Source: Limnanthes douglasii subsp. nivea (lineage: Eukaryota > Streptophyta > Magnoliopsida > Brassicales > Limnanthaceae). From it: 64,000 bases of DNA. The notes beneath the pieces are model-generated. The model was not told where the DNA came from. It saw only the letters and a list, made by a program, of their open reading frames with translations, and ran no database searches. The translations under genes were made by a program, and so were the position numbers. Of the stretch, positions 1-12,684 are shown piece by piece; position 1 is the stretch's first letter, and every line of letters starts with the position of its first letter. Where the stretch lies: NCBI GenBank assembly GCA_036936605.1, contig JAUPFV010000004.1, positions 65,868,352 to 65,932,351 of the forward strand, written 5' to 3'.

Positions 1-620
1 AAGTAGAAGTTACTAACTATAACAAGTGGTATTAAAAATAAACTTGAATTAGCAAAGCAAAAATTTCTAGATTTTTTACAAAATATTTTATGGGCATATA
101 AGATAACTCCAGAAGCAATTACAAATGAAAGTTATTTTCCTTGGTTAATAGTATGTAAGTAGTTTTACTTGCAGATATTATGATTCTTAGTCATAGAGTT
201 CAGATTTATTCTTCAGATTGAAAAGATAAGGAATGACACATTGTTTTTTATTTAATAGAAGAACAAATAAAAGCCAAATACAAGTAAGAGATAAACATTA
301 TAAAAGGATTATAAAGAGTAAATTTTATTCCAACTTAAATTTAAAAAGTTTGAATGATTGATATTAAGTACTAAGAAATGTTTTTATAGATAAAAAAGAA
401 AATGTTGGTAAGTTGGCACCTCATTATGATTTACCATTTAAGGTTGTTGAAAAGGACATCATAGAGATTATAAATTTATAGACATGGATTAAATTCTATA
501 GAAACATCAGTGGAATATTCAACATTTGAAATTTTAATACTCTAGTATAATCAAACCGGTGTACTATTTTTCATACCCGGGTGGCACTGTGGTTTTTTTA
601 AACGAGACACCATAATGGGT
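1..620 (+). pseudogene. Ty3/gypsy integrase C-terminal remnant (element F)
   Basis: Broken reading frames on the plus strand match the end of a plant Ty3/gypsy polyprotein. Near 399-456 the DNA reads GKLAPHYDLPFKVVEK, the C-terminal integrase module that follows the catalytic core. Near 509-535 it reads WNIQHLKF, matching the usual 'PWN(V/I)(E/Q)HLKKYY' ending. Upstream, 60-170 resembles the 'WAYRTTP...SPF.LVYG' stretch. Stops occur every few dozen codons, so no protein is made. The element starts outside the window. At 588-612 a GGTTTTTTT-AAACGAGACA motif follows the integrase, as it does in elements A, B and E. Lineage placement in Tat is inferred from this shared tail. Confidence 0.7.
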
Positions 621-2439
621 AGTCATTAATATAATGTTATTTCTATTTTTATATATTGAATTAAAACAAACGGAATATAGATCGAATAGTTGTAAGTTGA
701 TAATTAAAATTAAATAAAAAAAAGTGAAATAAAAAAAAAGTAGAAAGTAAAAAATGACGTATAAAATAACGTTAGTAAAAACAAATAAAATATTATATGG
801 CTACTGAAAACCAAATCGGTTAATAAGAAAATTTATATAGTTTGTGAATATTGAGAAGCCAACATAGATTTTAGCCAAACCCGTCATTCATAAGTTTGAT
901 GATGTTACGCAAGAGGTTCAATTAAAGAATATGACTATTAGTCAAGCTCATTATTTAAAGATATGATATCGCCACACAAAGGACCGTAAATGCTCGAATT
1001 ATATGTGAATTAAAAGAATATGGCTACAAAACAAACTTATTATATTGAAATATAATGTAGCCATGCTAGGGGTCGTAAAGCCCACATTATATGTCAATTC
1101 TAACGTATGAATGAACTCAATTTTTTTTAGAGATTGAAAAGGTTGTAAAAATAAATTATACAAGTTAATAAAAAAGAGTCATTGAAAGATGATACGATAA
1201 TGACGGGACAAGTTCATAAAATAAGGATATGATAATAACAAGATAAATTGATATGATAAAAATAAAAGTAAAACGTAAAGCAATCAGATTTCATCATCTT
1301 TTGTGGTTATAGAGTTTTTAAGAATAGATAAGATAGTCCCGTATTAAGACTGGTCTTTCATCAAAGTTTCACTATATTTATTAACAAACTCATATTTCTT
1401 CTTCACATTATTAAGATCTCATTTAAGCGAGTTAAATCATTCAATAAAGTATAATGACGGGATAAACTGAGAAAGAAGATGCTCGGTATAAGCAGGACAC
1501 ATATTTTTACCAGTAAGAAGTACACAATTGTAATAACTCTGGAAATAAAAGTATTTTGGGTTATATGAATTTAAAATATAAGATACACGCATATAAATAA
1601 GTAATATAACAATGAAAAGTTACCCTAGGGGTTATTTCAGTTTGACGTTTGAACATTTTAGTAGTTGTTTCAGGAGAGGTATATGAACCATTTGGATACA
1701 AAGACAAGTATTTATTGATAATGAGTTTTGGATCAAAGAATATAAACGACGCAAAAAATATCATAGGGAATGGGAGCTTGTGATGTGTAAAGAATGATGT
1801 GTAGAAAGAATAATATTTTTACCCTTTTCTAATATTCTAATGATATTTTTCTTTTTTCTTGAGCAACGAAAACAAATCAGCCTCATATTCTTTGGTCTCA
1901 ACTCTGTCTCACTTAGGACCCCTCCCCTAACAAAGATGTTAGATTTTTTGTCAAAGTAATGACGATCACTCAGAAGCCCTTAATTTAGCAAAAAAAATAT
2001 ATGTCTAATTTAACCAAGTTCAGAACCTTCGTGAGATCTGCCTCAACTAAACCTTTAGTCAACCTCAAGTCAGCCTCAAATAAGCCTCGCTCGGCATCAA
2101 CTTGGTCTTAAGCTCGGAATCATCCCGGTCTCATATCACCTATGTTTGCATAGACTTGGTTTGACTCGGGAAGTACTCCTTCCACAAAAATGAAAAACAA
2201 AATTCAAATTTTAGAGAGCCTACTTCATAACTTCTCACCGAGAAAACCCGGACACAACATGATCTTAGATTAGAGGTCAAATAACACATAAATGTATGAA
2301 TTTGAGATATATGGACATGAGCACTCCAATTACTTGCTAGTAAGAAAATAAAGGCGGAGTTATTGATATGATATGACATATCATCTAAGTGGGAGACGAA
2401 TAAAGCCAAGTAAGGATCTAAAACTCGATCCGTGTATGT
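621..2439. other. No gene recognised; AT-rich, possibly the 3' untranslated part of element F
   Basis: No reading frame with recognisable homology was seen on either strand. Short words such as 'tgacgggac/ataa' recur at 1200-1215 and 1455-1465. The position directly downstream of an integrase remnant suggests retrotransposon 3' sequence, but no LTR boundary or polypurine tract could be fixed. Confidence 0.3.
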
Positions 2440-3180
2440 TTCGTTTAAACAATAATAATCACGCCTTGGCTAAATGGCTAAGTACAACCCAACCTAGCCT
2501 CATTCCAAGTTCCTAATTGAATATGGGTGCACGTTATAGCATGACCAGAATCTTGGCCTCATGTCAAATATTTCTTTGAGTCTTGTTCGCACCTATAGGC
2601 GCTAATACAACACAAATAAATATGAGGTAAACTAGCTAACCAATGGACCATGAAGCATTGTCGTACAAAGTAATACGGTCAAAATATGATTGGCCAAGAA
2701 GCCAAGTCCCAACGCATTTGGATGTATGATATGATATAACCAAGAATTTTGTATTCGGTCGTGCATACACGAGGGACCAAGGATTCTCGCAGTTGGCTGC
2801 ACATACTTGGACGGCCAGGTACAACAAGACCATGCTAAATGGCTAGGTCTTATTTGGTCGTGTATGTAGGTATAACCAAAATACTCTTGACCATCTGGAT
2901 TACCGCAAGGAGACATAGCCAGATAGCTGGGATCAGACCAACCTGGTCGCGTATTCATGCACGACCAAAGGACCAAGTGCATGGCCATGCACACTACCAC
3001 AACTGGGTTCCAGTACATGGTCATGCATACTGAGGTGACCAAACACGACGAGCCCTGGCCAAATAGTCAGGTACCGTCTGATCGTGCCTTGATACTAGAT
3101 CACGAAGGACCTAGTCACTGGGCCAAGTCCTTATATTTTTAATAGCACCAACGTCATGCGGCTATGCACCAGAGTCCCTT
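2440..3180. repeat. GC-richer island with repeated GACCAAG / TGGTCGTG words
   Basis: This stretch is visibly richer in G and C than its flanks and is full of related short words: GACCAAG or near variants at about 2776, 2936, 2963, 2971 and 3035, plus GTCGTGCA/TGCACGAC in both orientations. Because of the inverted words, both strands show overlapping open frames of about 60-136 codons. None looks like a known protein, and the frames appear to be by-products of composition. A retrotransposon U3 region or a decayed satellite are the two readings; I cannot separate them. Confidence 0.35.
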
Positions 3181-4980
3181 GATGTATGACATCGTTTTCC
3201 TAGGAAAGGTTTGTCTCCCGAGCTAGTATTTAAAACCCTCTAATGAAGTGCATTCACAATCCTTATGACAACAAGTTGTTAGTACTTAATATTTATTCTA
3301 GCGATTAGTAACTCTCTCCTTCTCAGACATTGCTAAGTGTACAAAAATTTCTTATAACAACGTAAAGATAAAAAATCTTACATCGTAAAATGCAACATCC
3401 CTCAAGGACATACCTCTTTTTCACAAACCTCCTGGAATACCAAAAAAGGTTTCACTGATAAGGAGTCAACAACATATGACTCCTCCAAATCAAGACCATT
3501 ATATAAGAAGCTAATGTTTCATTTCTAAAATGGATGAAAATTATAGAGAAAAATAATAAGGAAAACAAAGAGTTGTTGTAATTGTAATCCTCTTTACGGA
3601 ATAAATACAAGTATTATTAAGAAAGTTTGTCAAGTTCATATCGTGTTTGTCTCTTTGATCTTGTTCACATTAATATTTCAAGTCCAAATTGTTAGGTGGG
3701 GTTTTTTTATCTCACCAAATTACATATATATCGTATCAATCTTCAGTTACCCCATCGTTTAATCGTTATTACCTACATTGTCAAATTATTTAAATAATCG
3801 TTTTAGGAATTATTTTAAAAAGCGTTAATTTAAGAATTATGGGAAGTCTTGATAATGTTATACCCTATGAATAAAGTATAATCCTTATACTGAAGAATTA
3901 AGTTTTTAATAAAGACTCTTATGAGGATAAGTTGTGGGAAAAACGAGCTGATAAAAAAATTGGATGAACGGTGACAAGATGAGGCTTATGAACTTATACG
4001 AGGGTCATAAAGAAAGTATAAAACAACCGAAGGATGAAGAGGTCATTAATGAGGCAAGGTTACCAAAGGAAAAGATAAACATTGACAAGATGAGCATAAT
4101 AAGGATAATTTGAGATGACCGAAGATATTCAAGATGAGGGAAACGTTCTACTCGATAAGAGAGAAAACTGAACATGTATATTTAACGCCGAACATGTATT
4201 AGAAAGAAAAACATGTCATAATACCATACATTATTTAGAAACATGATTGTATATTTATTTGGAAACATGGTAGATATTTAAGGAATGTTAACACGTTCAA
4301 CACTGTAACAATTGAGAAATAAATGTAAAGAGAGAAGTGGTCAAATGATATAAACAAGGGTGAAACCCTCGATGAAAAAAAAATCTGATTGTAAAATCAA
4401 AAAAGTTATTAGATGGATTGTTTATTTTATCTTCCGATCATTTATCATTATCTTAGTATCACACTTTAGAAGGATTTTCCCTTATAGTTATAGTTTTTGG
4501 AAATTATTTTGTGGTTATTTATTTATTCCTTAGTGATGTTTTTTTTTCGAATAATGGTTAAACTTTAAGAAGTGTTTCCGAGCACAAAACTGGGTTGGTG
4601 TATCTTTGATGTAATAAGGAATTATGGAAATATTTTTTTTCAAACTAGGTATTGAGGAATATTTTTTAATTTAGATAAAAATATAAGAAAAGAATATAAA
4701 GAAATAAAATAGTTTTATTTATAGATAAATACTTTTTGTATTGACATTCAGTGTTACTATAGTTATTGAGAAAATGTACCTCATGTTATTTGCCAAGGCG
4801 CCCAAAGGTCATCGTTGTGCAAGTGTTATGTGTCAATCCTTTACTAATAACCGTCAACGGCTCACTTTATCTTTCCTTTCTCTAGACAATACACTCTATA
4901 CACACTTATATTGTAATTTTATGGGTAATATTTGTTAAGTGTAAATCTATGTTCTTGAGAGAGAAAGAGTAGGTCTGATT
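3181..4980. other. Unassigned, LTR-like AT-rich sequence
   Basis: No gene was seen. 3846-4450 has the texture of a retrotransposon LTR: purine-rich words such as ACGAGGGTCATAAAGAA near 3999-4015, also found in similar form in the LTR assigned to element E, then A+T-rich DNA with TATA-like words and TTTATCA near 4440. 3590-3680 also resembles an LTR R-U5 stretch (an AATAAATAC word followed by a T-rich tail). No second copy or target-site duplication was found, so this is weak. Confidence 0.25.
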
Positions 4981-4984
4981 ATAT

Positions 4985-5395
4985 AGAGAAAGTGAATAAG
5001 AACTAGTAATCACCATACATCTTGGTAAGTAAAAACTGTTCTCTCCCAAGCAGTTCAAGTACTTTCTATTAACTATACAATCTATAATTCATGATTTTAG
5101 ATTATTACATTTAAGCCTTCAGTATTTTGTATCCTTACCAGTAGCCCCTCTAGTTCTTATGAAAGAAATGAATAAGAACTCGTAATCATTAGACATCTTG
5201 GTAAGTAAAAACTATTCTCTACCAAAATTGAATGTGCTTCGAATTAGAACTTCTCCTCTTCTTGCCAAAAGTTATTTTAACTACATATGTTGTATTCGAA
5301 AAAAAACATATCCAAATTTAGCCTTGACATTTATCAACCAACTCAAAATATCAAGTTATGCACTTATCCTCCTCGAATAAACTCATACATATGCT
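4985..5395 (-). repeat. 3' end of element B: decayed LTR (about 5058-5140) and internal flank
   Basis: 5058-5140 aligns by eye with the LTR of element A, from the 'agtactttct' word through 'actatacaat..' to the inner border, with about 180 bp missing inside. On the minus strand the inner border reads AACTAGAGGGGCTAC then TGGTAAGG, a polypurine tract followed by a slightly altered LTR start (A has TGATAAG). 5141-5395 continues as internal sequence that matches A just inside its own 3' LTR. A roughly 55 bp block (GAATAAGAACT..GTAATCA..CATCTTGGTAAGTAAAAACT) occurs twice, near 4992-5046 and 5168-5222, on both sides of the LTR remnant. Confidence 0.55.
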
Positions 5396-5695
5396 TGATG
5401 TGGAATTTAATGTGGTTTGTAGAGAAAAGTAGATAGAAGTACTTTCTAGAGAGAGAAAATCAAGAAGTGAAAGTAGTTTGATCTACAAGTCAGAACATTT
5501 CCTCAGTTCAGCCTTGGCCTTTATATATAGATGCAAGGATTTATGTATAAGAAAACGTTGTTACACAAAGGGTCTAATTGTATATTAGTCATTTACATAT
5601 AGATAAAGTTGTATATATTTTCCACAACTATACAATTTATCGTACGAGGTTTTATTCATTTATATTTTGATCCCCTGTATTATATTTTCTTATCA
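5396..5695 (-). repeat. 3' LTR of element A
   Basis: About 300 bp, bounded in plus orientation by TGATGTGGAA and CTTATCA, so it has the TGAT...ATCA ends of a plant Ty3/gypsy LTR. It aligns over its whole length with 24052-24334 with many substitutions and small indels. On the minus strand the promoter-like word TATATATAAA lies at about 5519-5528, conserved in the partner LTR. Just inside lies AACTAAGTGGGATAC (minus), a worn polypurine tract. Confidence 0.75.
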
Positions 5696-6068
5696 GTATC
5701 CCACTTAGTTTTTATGAGAGTCAATGAATGAGAACGAATTGGCATCGGAAATCTTTATTAGTTGAGAAAAATCCTTTTATCCAGGATTCGAACTGCTTCA
5801 AACTTACTGTCTCTATATTTTTACCAAAATTTCGTCCTTGAATTGATGATAATTTCATCAACGCCTCATACGTTTCCATATGGAGTCATTTCCTTCTAAC
5901 GGTCATAAATGTTAGAAGTAGAGATCGAATAGGTGATGATGCCCTAGGCACTAGGTCTGCCACTAGGCCTATCATATGGTAGGTGTCAAATTCTTCTTTA
6001 CGCAGCCATTCCAAATTCTTCCCAATTGTTTTCTCCATATCTTCCACTTCCATCTCTCTTAATGTTTT

Positions 6069-6127
6069 CTATAAATACCTTTATGTGCCTTATTTTTCTT
6101 CAAAACATGTTTTTAGAGAGAGAGAGA
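6069..6127 (+). promoter_or_regulatory. Candidate TATA box and GA-rich leader of antisense gene A
   Basis: CTATAAATA at 6069-6077 lies outside the LTR and points along the plus strand. It is followed by the AG repeat at 6113-6127, which is typical of plant 5' leaders. Matching TATA boxes precede the antisense genes of B (24598) and C (13113). The conservation supports a dedicated promoter; activity today is not implied. Confidence 0.5.
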
Positions 6128-6189
6128 GTTTACTAGAGTCTAAAATTACTTGGCTACCTTGATCTGAATCTTCAACCTTTAACCTACCT

Positions 6190-9100
6190 TCGCCGAAAAA
6201 CCTAAATCCACCTCCCGTTTTTAAGTCCATTTATGAGAAAACATCCAAAACTCATAAAAAGCAATAGCAAAAAAAACCTAGAAAGTGGTCCTCCCCAGAT
6301 AAGCAGAAAACCCATTTCGGATTATACGACTACTTCTGCATTAGTAAAAGGGAAGATGAATATAGAGCAGTTGGACTCATAAGCAACACACCTCAGGATT
6401 TATCCACAGAGATAATATACTACAGTAAGTTCGATCTTAATCTAACTCCTCTTGCCTTTTCAAATTCTTCTCTTCAAGAAGAAAGCAAATCATCCAAAAT
6501 TCAAAACCCAAAAACGCCTCGAATTTCAGCCTCTCTAACTAAATCATCACCTCGAATCTCTCCTGCCAACTCAAATCCTCCAATCAATCACAAAGTAACC
6601 CAAACTAAATCTTCTTCAAGAAGATTAGATAAAATTGATTCTCCAATTAATTATGAGCCCCCTCGTCCACTACGCAAGGAAACCCTTCCAATTCATACAA
6701 AAATTCAACTTCCTCAAACCCTAAAAAGGAACACCTTCATAGCCATGCGGACAATGCTGACCACACCTCGAATCATTCAACCTATTCTCCTCCCCTGAGG
6801 GAAATTGTTAAGAAAACTATACAGTTTCAATAAAATACCTCAAGTAGTGACAATAAAGAACCAAATTCAAATCCTAACCCACCTCGACTCGTGGATGAGG
6901 CATCCGAGGAGGAAATTGGCTCTGAAGCCACACAATCGAACGTCGAAGCTGAAATGGAAGATAATGCTATGAAGGAAACGGACAGTGAAACAATGAAAGG
7001 TGTTTCCAGGAAAAAGAACCTACGAGAAGGAAAAAGAAAGCTCATATTGAGCTCTTCGAAGATTTATCTACCTCAATTGGTGAAAATTTGAGACCACTCA
7101 ACCCTAAATATATATTGGAACTAAAAAATATGTCATATATTTATTACCCTCATTATTAGGCTAATTTTTTTAAAAAACAATGGGGAATACCAGACAAAAT
7201 TGTACTTCGCTTCCAAAAGAATGAGAGACTTCACTTGCTGTGGAAAAGATGAGCTGGTGGTGTACCCAGAGATTATCAACTAGGGTCTTCGGTTTCTGTT
7301 AGACCCAATGATTGTAGAGTATTTTGAGCTCTTCGAACACTTTCCTACGCAAGCTACTCCCAATAAATGGTTTAACCTTCTGTCCATTATCATGGCTTCC
7401 AGATTTGCGCAAATTCCTCTTTATATCAAAGATTTCATTACCCTTACAAAGCTTTCAAATGACCCTGTTTTTTCCTTCTACTATCTCACACTTGATGATG
7501 ATCTAAAGATAGTCGACGACCTACATAAGGCTGGAAAATTTTGAAAGTAAAAAATTGTCTTCATATCATGGGCCTGGCAAAATGGAAAGGAAATTTCTGA
7601 GGCGAATCCATCAAGATTCAACCTCATCTCGAGGAGTAACAGTAAGTTGCTTCTCTTTTATTGTTGTTTTTATTATTTCGTTTTATTTGTTTGCTTATAC
7701 ATTTTCATTGCATCCCAGAAATTCCGAGGTGATATAAGATTCGCAAAAAATATGCTAAGGATATTTTATCAAACTTAGCCACATGGGCGGAAAATGAGTG
7801 GGGCAATGGGTTCCACTCACCTTTCTTGCCCATTAATTTTTCAACAGCCACTTGTGGTGAATTACACTGGGTTTTGACTTCCCAAAAAATCCGATGGAGG
7901 TTATTTGTCTAATTGAGGTTGTGAAGAGACTGGTGGCATCTGGAGGTAAGGTGCTTCTTTCAATTCAGAATAGGTCAGACAACCATCTTCCCTCAAAAAA
8001 CAAAGGGAACAAGAATAAAAAAGTAGCTAGCACGTCTGGTGCCAGCCCTTCCGAATTTTTGGTGTCACAACCACAATCAAATAGAAATGCAACAGAAAAG
8101 AGCCTCCCCATTATCAAAGAAGGATAAGAAGTTGAGTCGTCTCCAAAAAGGAAGAAGACAGCTGATCAAGAGGTGTACAAACTGCTCAAGAGCTAAAACA
8201 ACTCCTCAAAAAAGAGCAAAAAAAGGTGTACAAACTGCTCAAGAGGTGATGCCTTTCGATGCTGATCAAATTGTTGTGGTGGAAGATCAACAAAAAGAAA
8301 TTGATGCATGTGATGAAGAAGGAGGCAATTAACTAGGAGAGACTACTACAGACAATGATCGAGGTGATGACCACTTTGATCCTGATAGTTTCATCAACCT
8401 CGATCAATCTCAAGAGTTTGTCAGAGATGAAGACCCAAACATTCAAGAACTTTAGGACCAACTAAAATATTATGGTAAAAGATGTACTCCTATTCTTCCC
8501 AAGACAACTTCACCAAATGTCGTTTTGCCTTCATCTTCCTTTGCTTTTCTGCCTTACCATAGTCCAGTATTCCTATCTGTCGAAGAGCCATCCAAAGACG
8601 TTGCACTTGCTCTTCAACAATTTTTCAACCTTGGTGTTGTAACACAAAAATTATGCCAAGAAGTTGAATCTTTTCGTAGCCACTTGGAGAAAATGGCGAA
8701 TGAGATGGTTCATCAAAAGAACATTACTGTTACTGAGAAGAAATTAAGGAAATCTTCGGTGATATGGTGGAGAGGAAATTTCAAGAATTCCAAGTTGCCA
8801 GATCAGAATTCAATATGAGGAATCATTTTCCTCAAAAATAATCTCAGAGTTGTGTACAAGAAAGAGACTGATAGCTTAATATTTCTCACAAAAATGAGAT
8901 AGAAAAGCTCAAGTCTAAGGACGCTGAAGAATTAGCTGAGGAGAATTAGATATACTTTACTCTTCAACTTTCACTAAATAAATGTGAGGATGAAAATAAA
9001 AAGTTGAGAGGGGATGTGGATGCTCTCAAAATTCAGTTCGATGAAGAGAAAAAGCTTGTTCTAACTACTGTTGAGAACAATTATGGAAAAGACATAATAA

Positions 9101-9330
9101 CGACCATCAAAAATACCGAAGAGCAAAATATTGTTAATCTTCTTCGTGAAATTCATTCATAATTTCCTAAGGATGATTTCTCCAACTTCTAGGAGCAGAT
9201 TCCCATTGAAAATTTCCCCATCGAAGCCTTTGACCCTATACCTGCTTCTTCATTCGAAGAAGTGGAATCAGAGGATAGTTCTTCAGACCAAGGGGAGTCT
9301 GCCGAGGAGAACTCCGACAACAAATAGCAT
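6190..9330 (+). pseudogene. Antisense gene of element A (gypsy-type 'putative transposon' domain protein)
   Basis: This gene lies between integrase and 3' LTR, on the strand opposite to gag-pol. The most diagnostic part, near 7285-7540, contains 'DPMIVEYFELFEHFPTQ' then 'PNKWFNLL', matching the domain annotated in plants as putative gypsy-type transposon (hallmark FPL...V...L...P.QL.PN.W). An acidic N-terminal stretch lies at 6891-7089. A 77 bp intron sits at 7642-7718. Downstream come basic, Lys-rich segments (7894-8330), a coiled-coil region with MANEMVHQKN (about 8692-8800), and an acidic Ser/Glu tail ending near 9327. Frameshifts and stops (for example near 7090, 8450 and 9160) make it a pseudogene. 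The molecular function of this family is not known to me; a structural or regulatory role for the retroelement is only a guess. Confidence 0.6.
7642..7718 (+). other. Intron in antisense gene A
   Basis: 77 bp from GTAAGTTGC to a T-rich tract and CATCCCAG. The same intron is found in B at the same place, with nearly the same length and the same flanking coding sequence (exon 2 begins AAATT(C/T)CGA in both). Consensus donor and acceptor are retained. Confidence 0.65.
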
Positions 9331-9540
9331 ATGTCATCCAATTGTTGTAGGATGATTTGACTTTGATATATGCCATTGGTTTTGGTATTGAAAAACTTTT
9401 CTATGTTCATCGGATTTATGCAAAATTACTTTATTTCTCTTAATATTTTAATTATTTTTTATTTAATAAGGCATAGTTGCTTTGAAAATTAAACTCATTA
9501 CAAGGTGTATTTAGAAAATGTCAACACCTTAAACACAAAT

Positions 9541-9790
9541 AATATGTTTTAGAGAATATAACACTTCAAATATGGTAGTGCGTTTAAAGAACATAGCACT
9601 TCGAATATTGTAGTGCGTTTAAAGAACGTACCACTTCAAATATGGTAGTGTCTTTAAAGAATGTAACACTTCGAATATGGTAGTATGTTTAAAGAATGTA
9701 GCACTTCGAATATGGTAGTGTGTTTAAAGAACGTAGCACTTCGAATATGGTAGTTCGTTTAAAGAACTGATCACTTCGAGTATGGTTTTT
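9541..9790. repeat. 35 bp minisatellite in the tail of element A
   Basis: About seven imperfect tandem copies of a 35 bp unit, of the form agCACTTCGAATATGGTAGT followed by GTGTTTAAAGAACGT. It lies where the plus-strand antisense gene and the minus-strand pol converge. Element B has a homologous array with a 36 bp unit at the same position. Tandem arrays in the 3' untranslated region are known in Tat/Ogre-type elements. Confidence 0.85.
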
Positions 9791-10030
9791 TCTTCCAAAA
9801 ATATATACAACACTTTAGAACAATTACACTTAGTCAACTTCAAAGATAATTAGTCTTTGAATAGTTACCAAAATAATTTAAATAAGTAAACTTAAAAAAC
9901 CATTGACCAAAAAATAGTTTTATTGATAACATTGAATATTTACAAAGTGCCTCATTAAAAACTCCTTGGGCCAATATGGTAGAAAAGAATGTGCCAATTA
10001 TTCGAAAAGAAAAAAGTTTAAAAGAGATAA

Positions 10031-11270
10031 TTCGTCCTAGTAGAATTTTAGATGTTGTATATTCCAAGGATGTTGAAGCATTCTCCACTGTTCATCACAA
10101 AAGCGATTAGAACCTGACTTTATTTTTTCCACAACCATATAGGGACCCTCCCACAACCATATGCTCTTTTCCTTAGTATAGAAGAATACTTTCCTTAGAA
10201 ATTTATCACCAACTTTGAAATCACTCATTCTTAACTTTGAATTCTATCTATTCCTCATAAGAGTCTGATAATGAATCATATTCAGATAAGCTCTAGCTCT
10301 TTTTTCCTCAATCAAGTCCAAATCTGCTTTTTTTTGTTTCGTCAGTCAGGTCCTCAGAATACTGAGTTACTCTATAAGAAGGTAATGTACTGCAGGACTA
10401 ACAATATTCATTCTATATACCAAGGCAAAATGAGTTTCTTTAGTGGCCTCCACAGGAGTTGTTCGATAATCCCATAACACCTCTTGCAAATAGTAGCCCT
10501 TTTCAAATTCGTCTTTAGGCCTTCTAAAATAGATCTATTTGTCATCTCTACCTCACCCTTTGACTGGGGATGAAAAGGTGTAGAAAAACATTGTGTTATT
10601 CCCCTCGAAGCACAAAAACATTATTCCGATGTTGTTAAATTTAGGACCGTTTTCTAGTGGTAATTGTTCGAGGTACCCCAAAACGGAAACAAATACTATT
10701 AACAATGAACTTAATTACCTTATTGGCTTTTTTCGAGATAGTGTTTCAGCCTCTGCCCACTTCCTAAAATAGTCCACCACCACAATAATCATTTAACATC
10801 CTCTAGAAGCCATGGATAATTTTCCCACTAAATCTCTTTCCCACTTGTCAAAAGGGACGGCTTCGGTAATGGACATGAGCGGAACTGCAATTTTATGAAT
10901 TGAATCACTATATCGTTGGCAAGTATCACAGCCTCGAACTAAATTTTAAGCGTCATTCATAATCGAAGGCCAATAATACCCTTCTACCGAAACTCGTCGT
11001 GTCAATTCCTTGAACCCAAAATGTGTTTAACCCTCCCCATCATGTAATGTTGCCAAAATTTCATGTGACTCCTGTTTGTTCATGCAACGCAATAGTGGCC
11101 TACTCAATGAATTTTTGTATAAAATCCCATCTAACACAATATATCCACATGTTTTACCCTTCAACTTCTTAGCTAGTTGTACATCTTGAGGAAAGGTTCC
11201 TCTTAAAAAGAAATTCAGAATATCAGTTTTCCAATAAATTCGAATTACATCTGGCATGACAAAACATTCT
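10031..11270 (-). pseudogene. Integrase of element A
   Basis: The minus strand encodes decayed integrase. The N-terminal zinc-binding region is at 11027-11257, with 'DGILYKNSLSRPLLRCM' and a downstream 'LHDGEG' segment (the usual form is 'LHDGECGxHxG'). A stop-ridden core follows at about 10500-10930, and the C-terminal module is at 10037-10228 with WLWEGPYMVVEKI, the GPY/F motif, and a WNIQHLKF ending. Integrase inserts element DNA into chromosomes; this copy cannot be translated as one chain. An ATTAAAAACTCC..GG tail motif lies just beyond, at about 9951-9980. Confidence 0.75.
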
Positions 11271-11419
11271 TCTGAATATTTACACTCCTCTCAGTGGGGT
11301 AGAATCCAATGACTCTCATGTAATAAAATTCAAGAATATTCTTCTGTATAAGCCACGGTTGCCAATGAATCATCAATTGTATTATCTCATCAGCTAATAT
11401 GATCTATAGTAATGTGATC

Positions 11420-12684
11420 AAATAAAAGAGTCAAATTTCAAAGTTCTCGACGATACAAAATTAAATGGTCATTGTTTTCCTCGGAAACACCAGCCGCCTG
11501 ATTTGCTACTAATTGAGAATTTGTTTCTAACCAAACTAAATTTTCACCCACAAATGTTCGCAAGTCCTAAACCATCCAATGCAGCTTCATATTCAACTTT
11601 ATTATTCAATGCATAAAATCCAAATTTAATGGATTGAAAAATTGTTTCCCGAGATGAAGCAAGTAGTTGAACTCCTACACTGCATCTTAAAATGCTAGAA
11701 TCCCATATGTTCAAAATATCCACATCGAACTGCGTGGCAAGACCTCTTTGTTTATCTCTTCGTCTAATCTATTTGAATGGAATTCAACAAGAAAATCTGC
11801 TAAGGCTTGGGCTGTGATGGTCGTCCGAGGTGAAAACTGATATCGAAATCTCCCAGCTCAACTGACCATTTGGTCATCCTCCCAAAAATATCGGGGTGAT
11901 GTAGCATTTTTCAGTGGGAACGAAGTTCGAACCTCAAAAGTGTGATTTTGAAAATAAGGATGCATGTTCATGGCAGCCACTACTAAAAGGCATAGCCAAT
12001 TTTTTTCGAGGTTCAAGTACATTTTCTTTGCCGCCACTAAACTCTTGGTGACATAACACACTGGCTTTGAAATTCCCAAATCTTCACTAATCAAAACAAC
12101 ACTTACTCCCAAATCTGATGCTGCAATATATAAAGAGAGTTGTTCCCCAATTCGAGGCTTGGACAGTATCTCTGGTGATGATAATAATTCTTTAATGCTT
12201 GAAAATGTTTCTTCATATAATGAGGTCCACTCAAATTCTTTTGGTCTTTGTAACACTCGAAAGAAAGGGAAACATTTATTAGAAAATATAAGGATGAATC
12301 TGTTAAGAGCAATTAACCTTCCTGTTAATATCTGCACTTATTTCATAGTTGGAGGTGATATCATCGATACTAAAGCCTTTAGTTGTTCTAGGTCAGCTTC
12401 TATCCCTTTTACACTAATAACATAACTCGTGAAGTTTCCTAATAGAACTCCAAAGGTACACTTCTCAGGATTTAACTTCAGTCTAATAGCCCTTGAATTA
12501 AAAAAAAGTCTCCTTCAAATTATCCAAGTGTGCATCATCTGCTAAACGTTTGTCCAATATCTCATCAATACACACCTCCATGTTTCTTCCGAATTGAGAA
12601 GCGAAGACTTTATTCATTACCCTCTGATATGTTGCTCCATAAGTTTTTTAACCCAAAGGGCATAACCTTATAACAATGCAAGCC
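11420..12684 (-). pseudogene. Reverse transcriptase (C-terminal part) and RNase H of element A
   Basis: Minus-strand reverse transcriptase begins abruptly at the motif CYKVMPFGLKN (12620-12675). The catalytic YIDD box is altered to CIDEIL at about 12556-12590. RT thumb and RNase H-like segments follow (11858-12337: 'VLQRPKEFEWTSLYEETF', 'GEQLSLYIAASD', 'TSFPLKN'). The first half of RT is missing because the insertion junction of element C lies at about 12684. RT copies element RNA into DNA and RNase H removes the RNA strand. This copy is inactive: truncated, frameshifted, and with the catalytic box changed. Confidence 0.75.

Noticed and set aside
2632..3042. Overlapping open frames of up to 136 codons on both strands
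   Set aside because: They lie in a repeat-rich, GC-richer island with inverted words, share no recognisable motif, and overlap each other on both strands; treated as composition artefacts.
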